Assembly (NCBI GenBank): GCA_016200895.1
Contig: JACQDX010000041.1
Span: 1 to 50,407, forward strand
Reading direction: 5' to 3'
Source of the DNA: Burkholderiales bacterium
GTDB taxonomy: Bacteria > Pseudomonadota > Gammaproteobacteria > Burkholderiales > Burkholderiaceae_D
DNA: 50,407 nt
Made by a program: the position numbers and the translations under genes. Positions 31,960 through 41,099 of this stretch are shown here, one piece after another. The notes beneath the pieces were generated by a model. It did no database searches and was not told the DNA's origin. It saw only the letters and a list, made by a program, of their open reading frames with translations. Numbering within the stretch: the stretch's first letter is position 1; every line of letters begins with the position of its first letter.

Positions 31960-32865
31960 TCAGGATTTTTTCCAGTAATTCGGCTGACTGTAGGCATGGC
32001 GCAAAAAATCGATGAATGCACGTATGCGCAAGGGTAGGTGACGGCGCTGGGCAAATATCGCATAGATGTCATTACCCGGTGCATTGAAATCATCCAGTAC
32101 CGTAATGAGCTTGCCGGATTCAATTTCTGCCCCCACTTCCCACATCGAACGCCAGGCCAGCCCTTTGCCGGATAGCGCCCAGTCATGCAAGACTTCACCA
32201 TCATTGCAGACCATATTGCCTTCCACCTTCAACGTGACATTTTTGCCGTTCTGGCGAAAAGTCCAGCCGCGCTGGCTACCATCGGCACTGAAAGCCAGGC
32301 AATTGTGCCTGCTGAGCTCGTCCAGGGTTTGCGGTGTGCCATGGCGTTTGATATAGGCGGGCGAGGCGACCACGACGCGCTTGTTATCCGCCAGCTTGAC
32401 GCCGATGAGGTTGGAGTCAGTCAGTGCAGCAATGCGTATCGCCACATCTATGCCTTCACCGATCAAGTCCACCACGCGGTCATTCAGGCTCAGCGTCAGT
32501 TTTACATCGCGGTGTTCACTCAAAAAGGAGGGCATCAGTGGTGCCACATGCTGGCGGCCAAAACCTGCTGGGGCTGAAATCGTCAAGATACCGCTGGCGC
32601 GGGCGCTGCGTTCTGATACCGCGCCTTCTGCTGCTTCCAGGTCGGCCAGTATGCGCTGGCAATCTTCGAGGAAGGCTTCGCCCTCATTAGTCAGCGCCAG
32701 CTTGCGGGTAGTGCGTTGCAGAAGCTTGACACCCAGGCGTTCTTCCAGTGCGTCAAGACGGCGACCTATCATGGCGGGAGCCACGCCTTCAGCCCGCGCC
32801 GCTGCCGACAGGCTGCCACGTGTTGCCACTTCAGCAAAGGTAGAGATTTGTTTGAATTGATCCAT
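31960..32865 (-). CDS. LysR-family transcriptional regulator
   Basis: The 301-residue regulator has the winged helix MDQFKQISTFAEVATRGSLS followed by AARAEGVAPAMIGRRLDALE, and a C-terminal effector domain with LIGEGIDVAIRIAALTDSNL. The VAPAMIGRRL recognition helix is typical of a Burkholderiales subgroup. The ATG at 32865 aligns with family starts; a longer upstream extension carries no domain. It is divergent from the haloacid dehalogenase and malate synthase genes, and an inverted repeat in the gap is a candidate binding site. It may control the glyoxylate-shunt gene or the dehalogenase; the inducer is unknown. Confidence 0.9.
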   Translation of the reverse strand: MDQFKQISTFAEVATRGSLSAAARAEGVAPAMIGRRLDALEERLGVKLLQRTTRKLALTNEGEAFLEDCQRILADLEAAEGAVSERSARASGILTISAPAGFGRQHVAPLMPSFLSEHRDVKLTLSLNDRVVDLIGEGIDVAIRIAALTDSNLIGVKLADNKRVVVASPAYIKRHGTPQTLDELSRHNCLAFSADGSQRGWTFRQNGKNVTLKVEGNMVCNDGEVLHDWALSGKGLAWRSMWEVGAEIESGKLITVLDDFNAPGNDIYAIFAQRRHLPLRIRAFIDFLRHAYSQPNYWKKS

Positions 32866-32885
32866 GGCAGCTTGGCTTCTTATTC

Positions 32886-32908
32886 TTTCATTTGCAACTA
32901 AAATGAAA
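32886..32908. promoter_or_regulatory. Candidate LysR operator
   Basis: A perfect 8-bp inverted repeat, TTTCATTT / AAATGAAA, with a 7-base spacer lies 21 bases upstream of the LysR start in the divergent gap. The size and A/T-rich arms suit a LysR-type activator site. An A/T-rich promoter-like stretch for the downstream gene follows at about 32933-32960. Confidence 0.55.
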
Positions 32909-33032
32909 AGATGTAGTGATGAAATTCGATGATTATAGTATTTTATATTGAATATACTGCTTCCATGATGATTACTATTCAATTTTCTACATTTACGGTT
33001 ACCTGCACATTGTTCAGGCATTAAAGAAAACC

Positions 33033-33713
33033 ATGCCAATCTCCGCCATTGCCTTTGACGCCTACGGTACCTTGTTCGATGTGTATTCCATCAGCGAACA
33101 GGCAGACAAGCTGTTTCCCGGCCAGGGGCGGGCATTGGCTGAACTCTGGCGCGACAAACAGATTGAATACACACGCCTGCGCACCATGTGCAGCATGTAC
33201 AAGCCATTCTGGGAGGTAACCCAGGACGCATTAATATTTTGCTGCCAGAAACTGAGTCTGGAATTGACGCTGGATGCGCAAAATAGCCTGATGGGCCAGT
33301 ATGCGCGGTTGAAAGCTTTTCCTGAAAATCTGTCTGTCCTGCAAGCCTTGCAGGCACAAGACATGAAAATGTCGATTTTATCGAACGGTAACCTGCACAT
33401 GCTACAGTCAGCTGTCGATGCGGCTGGCATGCAGGGTCTGTTCAGCCATTTGCTATCGGTCGAAGTCGTCAAAAAATTCAAGACTGCACCTGAAGCCTAT
33501 CAAATGGCACCTGATGTATTTGGTGTGCCAGCAAAAAATATCCTGTTCGTATCCAGCAATTGCTGGGATGCATGTTGTGCCACCTGGTTTGGTTACACCA
33601 CTTTCTGGGTCAACCGGCAAAATGCACCACTGGAACAGCTGGGCGTCACACCGCATGGCGAAGGGCGCACGCTGCAAGACCTGATTCCCTTTATTGAAAA
33701 ACACCGTAACTGA
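33033..33713 (+). CDS. Haloacid dehalogenase, type II (HAD superfamily)
   Basis: The 226-residue protein is an L-2-haloacid dehalogenase-type HAD enzyme. FDAYGTLFD gives the nucleophile Asp9. SILSNGNLHML contains the Ser of motif II, and KKFKTAPEAY carries the conserved Lys. SSNCWDACCATWFGY is the type II signature with the late acidic residue. Such enzymes displace halide from 2-haloalkanoic acids, giving 2-hydroxy acids. It lies 32 bases upstream of malate synthase. The glycolate or lactate that a dehalogenase makes could feed glyoxylate metabolism, so the pairing makes sense; this is inference. Confidence 0.92.
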   Translation: MPISAIAFDAYGTLFDVYSISEQADKLFPGQGRALAELWRDKQIEYTRLRTMCSMYKPFWEVTQDALIFCCQKLSLELTLDAQNSLMGQYARLKAFPENLSVLQALQAQDMKMSILSNGNLHMLQSAVDAAGMQGLFSHLLSVEVVKKFKTAPEAYQMAPDVFGVPAKNILFVSSNCWDACCATWFGYTTFWVNRQNAPLEQLGVTPHGEGRTLQDLIPFIEKHRN

Positions 33714-33745
33714 TTTCGTTTTAATTCATTTTTCTGGAGACCACA

Positions 33746-35332
33746 ATGACACAACTGACTTTACCTGAAGGCATGCAAATCAGCGGCGAAATCAAGCCAG
33801 GCTTTGCCGAGATTTTGACACCGGAAGCACTGGCCCTGGTCGCCAAACTGAGCCGTGCGTTTGAACCACGCCGCCAGGAATTGCTGGCCGCCCGCATAGA
33901 ACGTGCCAAGCGTCTGGATGCTGGTGAGACACCAGACTTCTTGCCAGAAACCCTGCATATCCGCGAAGGCGACTGGAAGATCGCACCTATCCCCAAAGCA
34001 TTGGAATGCCGCCGTGTAGAAATCACTGGCCCGGTAGAGCGCAAAATGGTCATCAACGCCTTCAACTCTGGCGCTGACAGTTACATGACGGACTTTGAAG
34101 ATTCCAATACACCAAACTGGGATAACCAGATCACCGGCCAGATCAATATGCGCGACGCCGTGCGTCGCACCATCAGCCTTGAGCAAAACGGCAAGTCCTA
34201 CAAACTGAACGACAAGATCGCCACTCTGGTCGTGCGCCCACGTGGCTGGCATCTCGATGAAAAACATGTGCTGGTCGATGGCAAACGGATCTCTGGCGGC
34301 ATCTTTGATTTTGCCTTGTTCCTGTTCCATAACGCCAAAGAACAACTGGCACGCGGCGCTGGCCCTTACTTCTATTTGCCGAAGATGGAATCGCATCTGG
34401 AAGCACGCCTGTGGAACGATATTTTTGTCATGGCACAAAATGAAATCGGCCTGGCACAAGGCACCATCAAGGCGACTGTCCTGATCGAAACCATCGTTGC
34501 TGCTTTTGAGATGGATGAGATTTTGTATGAGTTGCGTGAGCATAGCTCAGGCCTGAATGCCGGTCGCTGGGATTATATTTTCTCTTGCATCAAGAAGTTC
34601 AAGAACGACAAAGACTTCTGCCTGGCAGACCGTGCCAAGGTCACCATGACGGCGCCTTTCATGCGTTCTTATGCTCTGTTGTTGCTAAAAACTTGCCACA
34701 AGCGCAATGCGCCAGCTATCGGCGGAATGGCAGCGCTGATCCCTATCAAGAACGATCCTGAGAAAAACGACATCGCCATGGGCGGTGTACGCACTGACAA
34801 AGCCCGCGATGCAACGGATGGTTATGATGGCGGATGGGTAGCTCACCCAGGTTTGGTAGAACTGGCGATGACAGAATTTAAAAAGGTCCTGGGTGATGCA
34901 CCTAACCAGATTTCCAAACAGCGCCCTGACATCGAAGTCAGCGCCAAAGACTTGCTGAACTTCCAGCCAGAAACACCGATTACCGAAGCGGGCCTGCGTT
35001 ACAACATCAACGTCGGCATCCATTACCTGGGCGCATGGCTGGCTGGCAATGGCTGCGTACCTATCCATAATCTCATGGAAGATGCGGCAACTGCAGAAAT
35101 CAGCCGTTCACAAGTCTGGCAATGGATACGCTCTGCCAAGGGCAATCTGGAAGATGGCCGCAAGGTCACGGCCGAAATGGTACGTGCCATGATCCCTGAA
35201 GAGTTGGTCAAGGTCAAAGAAGTAGCAGGAAGTGGCCCTACCTATGACCGCGCAGCGCAAATCTTTGAAAAAATGTCGACGTCTGAAGACTTTGCTGAAT
35301 TCCTGACTTTGCCTTTGTACGAAGAAATCTGA
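33746..35332 (+). CDS. aceB: Malate synthase A
   Basis: The 528-residue enzyme condenses glyoxylate with acetyl-CoA to malate, the second step of the glyoxylate shunt. The isoform A pattern is clear: [31 protein letters not shown] (active-site Arg and acetyl-CoA region), [20 protein letters not shown], and [28 protein letters not shown] is a later conserved block. Length fits AceB rather than the larger GlcB. It follows the haloacid dehalogenase and ends at a strong terminator. Isocitrate lyase is not in the window. Confidence 0.96.
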   Translation: MTQLTLPEGMQISGEIKPGFAEILTPEALALVAKLSRAFEPRRQELLAARIERAKRLDAGETPDFLPETLHIREGDWKIAPIPKALECRRVEITGPVERKMVINAFNSGADSYMTDFEDSNTPNWDNQITGQINMRDAVRRTISLEQNGKSYKLNDKIATLVVRPRGWHLDEKHVLVDGKRISGGIFDFALFLFHNAKEQLARGAGPYFYLPKMESHLEARLWNDIFVMAQNEIGLAQGTIKATVLIETIVAAFEMDEILYELREHSSGLNAGRWDYIFSCIKKFKNDKDFCLADRAKVTMTAPFMRSYALLLLKTCHKRNAPAIGGMAALIPIKNDPEKNDIAMGGVRTDKARDATDGYDGGWVAHPGLVELAMTEFKKVLGDAPNQISKQRPDIEVSAKDLLNFQPETPITEAGLRYNINVGIHYLGAWLAGNGCVPIHNLMEDAATAEISRSQVWQWIRSAKGNLEDGRKVTAEMVRAMIPEELVKVKEVAGSGPTYDRAAQIFEKMSTSEDFAEFLTLPLYEEI

Positions 35333-35347
35333 TCTTGTAGCAGTATT

Positions 35348-35408
35348 GCAGTCTTCTCCCAAGACTGCATGTTGTCAAAAAAGCGAACACTTAGGTGTTC
35401 GCTTTTTT
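35348..35408 (+). terminator. Terminator hairpins after malate synthase
   Basis: Two hairpins follow each other. The first is GCAGTCTT/AAGACTGC (35348-35368). The second is a strong intrinsic terminator, AAGCGAACAC/GTGTTCGCTT with loop TTAG and A-run and T-run flanks (35377-35408). Confidence 0.9.
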
Positions 35409-35614
35409 ATTGCACTTTAGGAAAGTGCATCAATGATTTTTGAAAAACATGTTTAATTATTCAGTAAACCCAGGCAAAAATTGCCAATCCATCACACATT
35501 TTAACAATAAGGCAATATAAGTTTGATATATTGTCGCCACTGTGCTGGCGCAATTTGTGGTCCTTTGCACAGCAAATCCGGGCAACCCCATACCTTAGAA
35601 AAGTGAGTGAAAAA

Positions 35615-36304
35615 ATGAAACAATATGGAGCTGAATTTTTGGGAACATTCTGGCTGGTGCTAGGCGGCTGCGGCAGTGCGGTGCTGGCAGCAGCTTTCCC
35701 TGGTGTAGGCATAGGCTTGCACGGTGTGTCACTGGCTTTTGGTTTAACCGTGTTGACCATGGCCTATGCGATAGGCCATATCTCTGGTTGCCATTTGAAT
35801 CCGGCAGTCTCTATCGGTCTGTGGGCAGGTGGACGCTTTCCAGCCAATAAATTACTGCCTTACATTGTCGCTCAGGTCTTGGGTGGCATCGTTGCGGGTG
35901 GTGTCTTGTACCTGATTGCCAGTGGTAAGGCAGGCTTTGATGTGTCTGGCGGTTTTGCTTCAAATGGTTTTGCCGAGCATTCACCTGGTGGTTATTCCAT
36001 GGTGGCAGCACTGGTCACTGAAGTGGTCATGACCATGATGTTCCTGGTGATCATCCTTGGCGCTACAGACAGCCGCGCACCACAAGGTTTTGCGCCTATC
36101 GCTATTGGCCTGGGTTTGACGCTGATACATCTGATCAGTATCCCTGTCACCAATACGTCGGTCAATCCGGCGCGTACCACTGGTGTGGCCATCTATGTTG
36201 GTGGTTGGGCTTTGCAGCAATTGTGGCTGTTCTGGGTTGCCCCTATCGTTGGTGCTGTATTGGGTGCAGTCAGCTACAAGGCGATTGCTGGCGAAGCGAA
36301 ATAA
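35615..36304 (+). CDS. aqpZ: Aquaporin Z
   Basis: The 229-residue six-helix channel conducts water across the inner membrane. Both half-helix motifs are present: Asn62-Pro-Ala and Asn184-Pro-Ala. The selectivity filter matches AqpZ water channels: Phe near residue 42, His172, Thr181 and Arg187, with spacing equal to the E. coli protein (Phe43, His174, Thr183, Arg189). Glycerol facilitators lack this His. The ATG at 35615 matches the family start [15 protein letters not shown]; a longer in-frame start adds a non-homologous leader. The Shine-Dalgarno is weak. It stands alone. No terminator is evident after it. Confidence 0.96.
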   Translation: MKQYGAEFLGTFWLVLGGCGSAVLAAAFPGVGIGLHGVSLAFGLTVLTMAYAIGHISGCHLNPAVSIGLWAGGRFPANKLLPYIVAQVLGGIVAGGVLYLIASGKAGFDVSGGFASNGFAEHSPGGYSMVAALVTEVVMTMMFLVIILGATDSRAPQGFAPIAIGLGLTLIHLISIPVTNTSVNPARTTGVAIYVGGWALQQLWLFWVAPIVGAVLGAVSYKAIAGEAK

Positions 36305-36420
36305 GTAAGTTTTTGTAGGGCAGGGCAGCAAGCACTGAAGGCTCGTAAATATCATGCAAAATTGTTGGATGTCATGCATCTGCAAATCTGCCATGTTATT
36401 CTCGGGTCTTCACTCTTTTT

Positions 36421-36996
36421 ATGCACATCATGCCCAGCAATCTCATTAATACCGAAGATGTAATCTCCGCAACCGCAACCTGGCTGGACAAAGCCGTCAT
36501 TGGTTTGAACCTCTGTCCTTTTGCCAAGGCCGTACAAGTCAAGCAGCAGGTGCGCTATGTCGTCAGTGAAGCGAAGACACCAGAAGCCTTGCTGGAAGAG
36601 CTGGAGCGCGAACTCGAATTGCTGGCCGAGGCCAATCCAGAAAAAATAGAAACCACCTTGCTGATTCATCCCCTGGCGTTGAATGATTTTCTGGATTTCA
36701 ATGATTTTCTGGATGTCGCCGATGGCATGCTGGAAGAAATGGAACTTGATGGCATCTTGCAGGTTGCCAGCTTCCACCCCGATTATCAGTTTGCCGGTAC
36801 CGAGCAGGACGATATAGAAAACTATACCAACCGCTCGCCTTACCCAACGCTGCATTTGCTGCGCGAAGAAAGTATAGACAAGGCAGTTGAAGCTTTCCCT
36901 GAAGCCGAGCAAATCTATGAGAAAAATATGGACACCATGCGTGAGCTAGGCCATGAAGGCTGGCGTCGCCTGTTTTCCAATTACGCTAAAAAATAA
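36421..36996 (+). CDS. DUF1415 family protein
   Basis: The 191-residue cytoplasmic protein matches DUF1415. Its conserved marks are LDKAVIGLNLCPFA near the start and TLLIHPLALNDFLDFNDFLD, then a section ending AEQIYEKNMDTMRELGHEGW. Its function is not known. Within it, 36682-36699 and 36700-36717 are near-identical 18-base units coding NDFLDF and NDFLDV; the family has this Phe/Asp-rich stretch, so the duplication may be only apparent. Two starts compete (36421 and 36430); neither has a clear ribosome-binding site. Confidence 0.88.
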   Translation: MHIMPSNLINTEDVISATATWLDKAVIGLNLCPFAKAVQVKQQVRYVVSEAKTPEALLEELERELELLAEANPEKIETTLLIHPLALNDFLDFNDFLDVADGMLEEMELDGILQVASFHPDYQFAGTEQDDIENYTNRSPYPTLHLLREESIDKAVEAFPEAEQIYEKNMDTMRELGHEGWRRLFSNYAKK

Positions 36997-37441
36997 TAAT
37001 TCAACCCGTCTGCTGTGTGCATATCAATCGAATTCTTATATCCATATGCAAATAAGTAATTTGCATTCTACGCAGTGACGAATAATATTCAAAATCATAT
37101 AAAATCAATATACTGGCAGGGGTATGTTGATTTAAGTCATTGATTCAAAACAAAAAAATAATAATATTTCATTTGGTTATTTCAGTCATTCACATCTGCC
37201 CGGAAAATCAGTCTCGAATTTCCGGGCCATGCCAAAGCAAGTCAAATCCCATTTTCTTGCAGATCCCATGCTTTAATAACCACACTTCTGTAGAAAATTT
37301 GCTTTTGACAATTGCTGAGCAAGTGTTTCTTCTGATTTTCTGCTGACAAGTGCCTTGTTATTTTGCAGAGCAACATGTACAGTAAGAGGTTGATTTTCCG
37401 CATTTTTCACCCTTTAGTCTTCTATCTCAGTTTCTATATCT
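36997..37441 (+). promoter_or_regulatory. Long A/T-rich upstream region of lysC with two inverted repeats
   Basis: This 445-bp gap is rich in A/T. It holds ATGCAAAT/ATTTGCAT with a 5-base spacer (37046-37066) and a 9-bp hairpin GCCCGGAAA/TTTCCGGGC (37198-37227). It ends at the lysC ATG without a visible Shine-Dalgarno (TTTCTATATCT before the start). Open frames here are short and lack family features. The region probably holds the lysC promoter, and the hairpins may be operator or leader elements. I see no lysine riboswitch pattern. Confidence 0.55.
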
Positions 37442-38692
37442 ATGGCTTTAATCGTCCACAAATACGGCGGTACTTCGATGGGTTCGACAGAACGCATCAA
37501 GAACGTCGCCAAGCGCGTCGCCAAATGGCATGATGCCGGTCACCAGATAGTCGTGGTGCCTTCAGCAATGTCTGGTGAAACAAATCGTATCATTGGCCTG
37601 GCAAAAGAAATTTCTGCGCAGCCCGATCCCCGTGAACTTGACATGATTGCCTCCACTGGAGAACAAGTCTCTGTCGGTTTGCTGGCCATTGCCTTGCAAG
37701 CGATAGGCAAGCAGGCTGTTTCTTATGCTGGCTGGCAAGTTGCCATCAAGACTGATTCTGCCCACACCAAGGCCAGGATTGCCTCGATTGATGAAACCAA
37801 GGTCAAGGCTGACCTCGATGCAGGCAAGATCGTCATCATTACCGGCTTCCAGGGTGTTGATGAGCAGGGTAATATCACGACCCTGGGTCGTGGCGGCTCT
37901 GATACTTCTGCCGTAGCGATTGCTGCCGCACTCAAGGCGCAAGAATGCCTGATTTACACTGACGTTGATGGTGTCTATACCACTGATCCGCGCGTGGTAT
38001 CTGATGCCCGTCGCCTGAAAACAGTGACTTTTGAAGAAATGCTGGAAATGGCTTCGTTGGGCTCCAAAGTCCTGCAAATCCGTTCCGTCGAGTTTGCCGG
38101 TAACTACCGCATGCCTACTCGCGTTTTGTCATCACTGACAGACCCATTAATACCGCTGGAAGAAGAAGCGAATTCCGGCACCCTGATTTCGTTTGAGGAA
38201 GATACACACATGGAACAAGCTACCATCACCGGCATCGCGTTTAACCGTGATGAAGCAAAAATCACCGTCTTGGGTGTACCAGACAGGCCAGGCATTGCCT
38301 ATCAAATCCTGGGCCCGGTTGCTGAGGCCAATATCGAAGTCGATATGATCATCCAGAACCAGTCTGTCGAAGGCAAGACTGACTTTACCTTCACCGTGCC
38401 ACGCGGTGAGTACACCAAGGCCATGGAAGTGCTGGAAAGCAGCGTCAAGGCCCATATCGGTGCAGGCAGTATCGTCGGTGACTCCAAGGTCTCCAAGGTC
38501 TCTGTGGTTGGCGTAGGCATGCGTAGCCATGTTGGCATTGCATCCCAGATGTTCCGTACCTTGTCGGAAGAGGGCATCAATATCCAGATGATCTCCACTT
38601 CTGAAATCAAAATCTCGGTCTTGATCGATGAAAAATACATGGAACTGGCTGTTCGTGCCCTGCATAAGGCATTCGGACTGGAAAGCGCTTAA
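37442..38692 (+). CDS. lysC: Aspartate kinase
   Basis: The 416-residue enzyme phosphorylates aspartate, the first step to lysine, threonine and methionine. The catalytic domain has KYGGTSMGSTERI (nucleotide and aspartate binding), GEQVSVGLLA, and TLGRGGSDTSAVAIAAAL, followed by YTDVDGVYTTDPR. The C-terminal part has two ACT domains (ITVLGVPDRPGIAY and VSVVGVGMRSHVGIA), which carry feedback inhibition. The start MALIVHKYGG fits the family, although no ribosome-binding site is seen. In related enzymes an internal start within the gene yields a regulatory beta subunit; I could not confirm one here. tRNA-Ser follows. Confidence 0.97.
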   Translation: MALIVHKYGGTSMGSTERIKNVAKRVAKWHDAGHQIVVVPSAMSGETNRIIGLAKEISAQPDPRELDMIASTGEQVSVGLLAIALQAIGKQAVSYAGWQVAIKTDSAHTKARIASIDETKVKADLDAGKIVIITGFQGVDEQGNITTLGRGGSDTSAVAIAAALKAQECLIYTDVDGVYTTDPRVVSDARRLKTVTFEEMLEMASLGSKVLQIRSVEFAGNYRMPTRVLSSLTDPLIPLEEEANSGTLISFEEDTHMEQATITGIAFNRDEAKITVLGVPDRPGIAYQILGPVAEANIEVDMIIQNQSVEGKTDFTFTVPRGEYTKAMEVLESSVKAHIGAGSIVGDSKVSKVSVVGVGMRSHVGIASQMFRTLSEEGINIQMISTSEIKISVLIDEKYMELAVRALHKAFGLESA

Positions 38693-38783
38693 ATTTTTTT
38701 CTGGTCTGCCTGTTGACCAAAGTCATACAAGCAGCTATTATCACGGTCTCAATTACAGCTGAGTTTTTAGCGGTTGTGAGTGT

Positions 38784-38875
38784 GGAGATGTGGCCGAGTG
38801 GCCGAAGGCACTTCCCTGCTAAGGAAGCATTTGGGGTAACCTGAATCGTGAGTTCGAATCTCACCATCTCCGCCA
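38784..38875 (+). tRNA. tRNA-Ser (anticodon GCU)
   Basis: The 92-base tRNA has acceptor GGAGATG pairing with CATCTCC, discriminator G and encoded CCA. The anticodon stem CTTCC/GGAAG encloses CTGCTAA, giving anticodon GCT, which reads AGC and AGU. The long variable arm (CATTTGGGGTAACCTGAATC region) is typical of class II serine tRNAs. The T-loop reads GTTCGAATC. A terminator follows closely. Serine tRNA 3' ends are common integration sites, but I see no second copy of this end in the window. Confidence 0.97.
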
Positions 38876-38887
38876 GCAATACTGAAT

Positions 38888-38918
38888 AAGCCCCTGGGTA
38901 ACCAGGGGCTTTTTCTTT
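38888..38918 (+). terminator. Intrinsic terminator after tRNA-Ser
   Basis: The stem AAGCCCCTGG / CCAGGGGCTT has loop GTAA and is followed by TTTCTTTT. Confidence 0.93.
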
Positions 38919-39352
38919 TATTGCCGATGTTTCATGGAAGTAGTCAACTTTATTGTAGTGGTCTAAGGCGGCGCGAAACTTTGTTGTAAGGGAGCGAGTG
39001 ACTTTGCATACGACTCTTGAGCATGAGCACCCGCATAGCCATGATTATCACCACGAGCACGAACATGATTGCGCTTGAGATGGGAAAGAACCACATCATC
39101 AAGCCATTGCTTACCCTCATTCTCACTATCCACATACATCACTGGCATTCACAGTGACCGGACTGAAGACTTTAATTAATGCTGCCTCAATGCGCGTAGT
39201 TTTTTACTGTTTCCGCTTATTTATTTCCAATATGGACAAATACTGCAAAAATGATTACATTGAATGTTCAGTGCAACGATTCGTAATCAAACTGGAATCA
39301 ATCAATAGCGAAATTTTCTCAGGAATAAACCACTAACCCGAGGGGAGTATTC
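38919..39352. other. Gap of 434 bp between tRNA-Ser and the DHH gene, with a His-rich open stretch
   Basis: No complete gene is convincing here. On the + strand a frame open from 38959 to a TGA at 39076-39078 reads ...TLHTTLEHEHPHSHDY and then HHEHEHDCA: nine His residues lie between 39007 and 39066. It has no ATG and could be the relic C-terminus of a metal-binding protein. On the other strand a 61-codon frame (38963-39148) covers the same bases. The right half is A/T-rich and should hold the DHH gene promoter; an AGGGGAG ribosome-binding site precedes 39353. Confidence 0.4.
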
Positions 39353-40297
39353 ATGTCTGCAAATGTCAAAAAATTCCGTTTGATTACGCGTAGTGACTTC
39401 GATGGACTGGTTTGTGCAGTCTTGCTCAAGCACCTTGCTCTGATTGATGACATCCTGTTTGTGCATCCCAAAGACATGCAGGATGGCAAGATTGCAGTCA
39501 GCGACGCTGACATCAGTACCAATTTGCCCTTTGTTGAAGGCATACATATGGCTTTCGACCACCACTTGTCTGAAACCCTGCGCAATGCCGAGGGTGGTGC
39601 CAGAAAAAATCATGTCATTGCACCGGAGGCCCCTTCTGCAGCCAGGGTCGTGTATGACTATTATGGCGGTTTGAAGGTTTTTCCGGCATCCTGGGATAGC
39701 ATGATGGCTGCTGTTGATAAGGGTGATTCGGCGCAATTCAATCGCCAGGAAGTCTTGCATCCCCAGGAGTGGGATTTACTGAACTTTCTCATGGATGCCC
39801 GTACCGGCCTTGGGCGTTTCCGTGACTTCAGGATATCAAACTACAATCTGATGATGAAATTGATTGATCTGTGCAAAACGCAGAGCATCACAGAAATCAT
39901 GCAAGACCTGGATGTCAGGGAAAGGGTAGACCTGTATTTCGAACATGAAGAGAAATGCAAGAAGCAAATCCTGGATTGTGCAACCGTACATAAGAATCTG
40001 GTGGTACTTGATTTACGCAATGAGTCGACGATTTTTGCGGGGAATCGTTTCCTGATTTATGCTTTATTCCCTGAAACCAATATTTCTATCCACGTACTCT
40101 GGGGTTTGAAAAACCAGAATACCGTATTTGCCACCGGCAAGTCGATTTTGAACCGCAGTTCCAAAACCAATATTGGTCCATTGATGCTGGAGTTTGGTGG
40201 TGGTGGCCATGAAAATGCCGGTACTTGTCAAGTCGGGAATGAGCAGGCAGCGCAAGTATTGGCGACCTTGATCAACCGTATCAATCAGGATGGTTGA
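39353..40297 (+). CDS. DHH-family phosphoesterase
   Basis: The 314-residue protein has the DHH phosphoesterase core: RSDFDGLVCAVLLKH (Asp15, Asp17), the DHH triad in AFDHHLSE, and a DHHA1-type end with FGGGGHENAGTCQVG. It belongs with nanoRNases, c-di-nucleotide phosphodiesterases and exopolyphosphatases. The central Asp of the second motif appears as MMAAVDKGDSA. The 5' end has CGAGGGGAGTATTC before the ATG. It is likely a cytoplasmic Mn-dependent phosphoesterase acting on nucleotides or polyphosphate; which one is undecided. The gene stands alone. Confidence 0.9.
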   Translation: MSANVKKFRLITRSDFDGLVCAVLLKHLALIDDILFVHPKDMQDGKIAVSDADISTNLPFVEGIHMAFDHHLSETLRNAEGGARKNHVIAPEAPSAARVVYDYYGGLKVFPASWDSMMAAVDKGDSAQFNRQEVLHPQEWDLLNFLMDARTGLGRFRDFRISNYNLMMKLIDLCKTQSITEIMQDLDVRERVDLYFEHEEKCKKQILDCATVHKNLVVLDLRNESTIFAGNRFLIYALFPETNISIHVLWGLKNQNTVFATGKSILNRSSKTNIGPLMLEFGGGGHENAGTCQVGNEQAAQVLATLINRINQDG

Positions 40298-40322
40298 CGA
40301 TCCGGCTGAATGCTTTGCTGGT

Positions 40323-41003
40323 TCAGAACTGTATTTGTATTCCACTGGGCAGGAATTTCGCAAACCTGCTCAGGGAACTGCTGATTTCGCTGGCTGCGAT
40401 TGAGTAATGAAAATCCTCCGCCGTTTCGCCGTTTTTTTTTGCACCAAAGCGTTCATGGAATTTCCAGACGGATTCATTGCCTTTTCTCACATCAAAATGC
40501 GCGCTTTGAAATCCCAGAGCTAATGCATAGTGATACACCATCAAAGCAGATTCTATGGAACTGCTATTGGCTGAACCTGCTTGTATGATCCAGGAACCCC
40601 AGCAGAATGAATCAGCTTGCTGATCATACAGGCGTACTGTACCTATATCTCCACCTTCCATATTTTGTATGATGAAGTAGATTTGCTTGTCGTCGCAGGC
40701 ATATTTTTCCAGCCACTGTTCTTGCGGTTTTACATCGACAGAGGTGGTAGAAATGAATCTGGATTTTTGCTCATCAGTGCGTAAAGCGACGATATAGCTG
40801 GCGTCTGCCACTGTGGCATTACGCATGATCAGTTTATGACCAATAACTTTTTGTGCTTTCAGGAAGGCTGGCCTGGCTGTCAACCCCAGTTCTGCAAGCC
40901 GCCCGGTTATGCCTGCTTGCTCGGCGCATGCCTGTATCTGCGTAGCTATATTGGATAGAGCTTCTGATGGCGAGGGCGGTAATACTGGTGAAGCTGGCGA
41001 CAT
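40323..41003 (-). CDS. GNAT-family N-acetyltransferase
   Basis: The 226-residue protein has an extra N-terminal helix region of about 55 residues rich in Pro, Ser and Ala. The GNAT domain begins with LIMRNATVADASYIVALR, followed by the acetyl-CoA-binding strand DIGTVRLYDQQADSFCWGSW and FDVRKGNESVWKFHERFGA, which ends the fold. Its substrate is unknown. It is convergent with the DHH gene. The ATG at 41003 has only a weak ribosome-binding site. Confidence 0.85.
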   Translation of the reverse strand: MSPASPVLPPSPSEALSNIATQIQACAEQAGITGRLAELGLTARPAFLKAQKVIGHKLIMRNATVADASYIVALRTDEQKSRFISTTSVDVKPQEQWLEKYACDDKQIYFIIQNMEGGDIGTVRLYDQQADSFCWGSWIIQAGSANSSSIESALMVYHYALALGFQSAHFDVRKGNESVWKFHERFGAKKNGETAEDFHYSIAASEISSSLSRFAKFLPSGIQIQF

Positions 41004-41044
41004 GGCTTATTCATCTAAGGTTTTCACAATAGACGATTTTACTG

Positions 41045-41075
41045 TGCCGTTTGCCCGGCGTACAGGCAAACGGCA
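41045..41075. terminator. Stem-loop between lipoprotein and GNAT genes
   Basis: An 11-bp stem, TGCCGTTTGCC / GGCAAACGGCA, with a 9-base loop lies 25 bases after the stop of the lipoprotein gene (- strand). No clear T-tract is present, so it is a possible but weak terminator. Confidence 0.55.
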
Positions 41076-41099
41076 AGTTTGGAACTTATTTGCCGATAC

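Noticed and set aside
36682..36717. 18-base tandem duplication inside the DUF1415 gene
   Set aside because: The repeated NDFLDF/NDFLDV stretch resembles the conserved family segment, so a recent duplication is not needed to explain it.
37140..37346. 68-codon frame in the lysC upstream region
   Set aside because: A/T-rich sequence often gives hydrophobic open frames; no ribosome-binding site, and it crosses the GCCCGGAAA hairpin.
38784..38875. Genomic island attached to tRNA-Ser
   Set aside because: No integrase gene and no repeated copy of the tRNA 3' end is present downstream within the window.
38963..39148. 61-codon frame on the - strand after tRNA-Ser
   Set aside because: It is antisense to the His-rich stretch, has no ribosome-binding site, and matches no family I know; noted in the gap entry instead.
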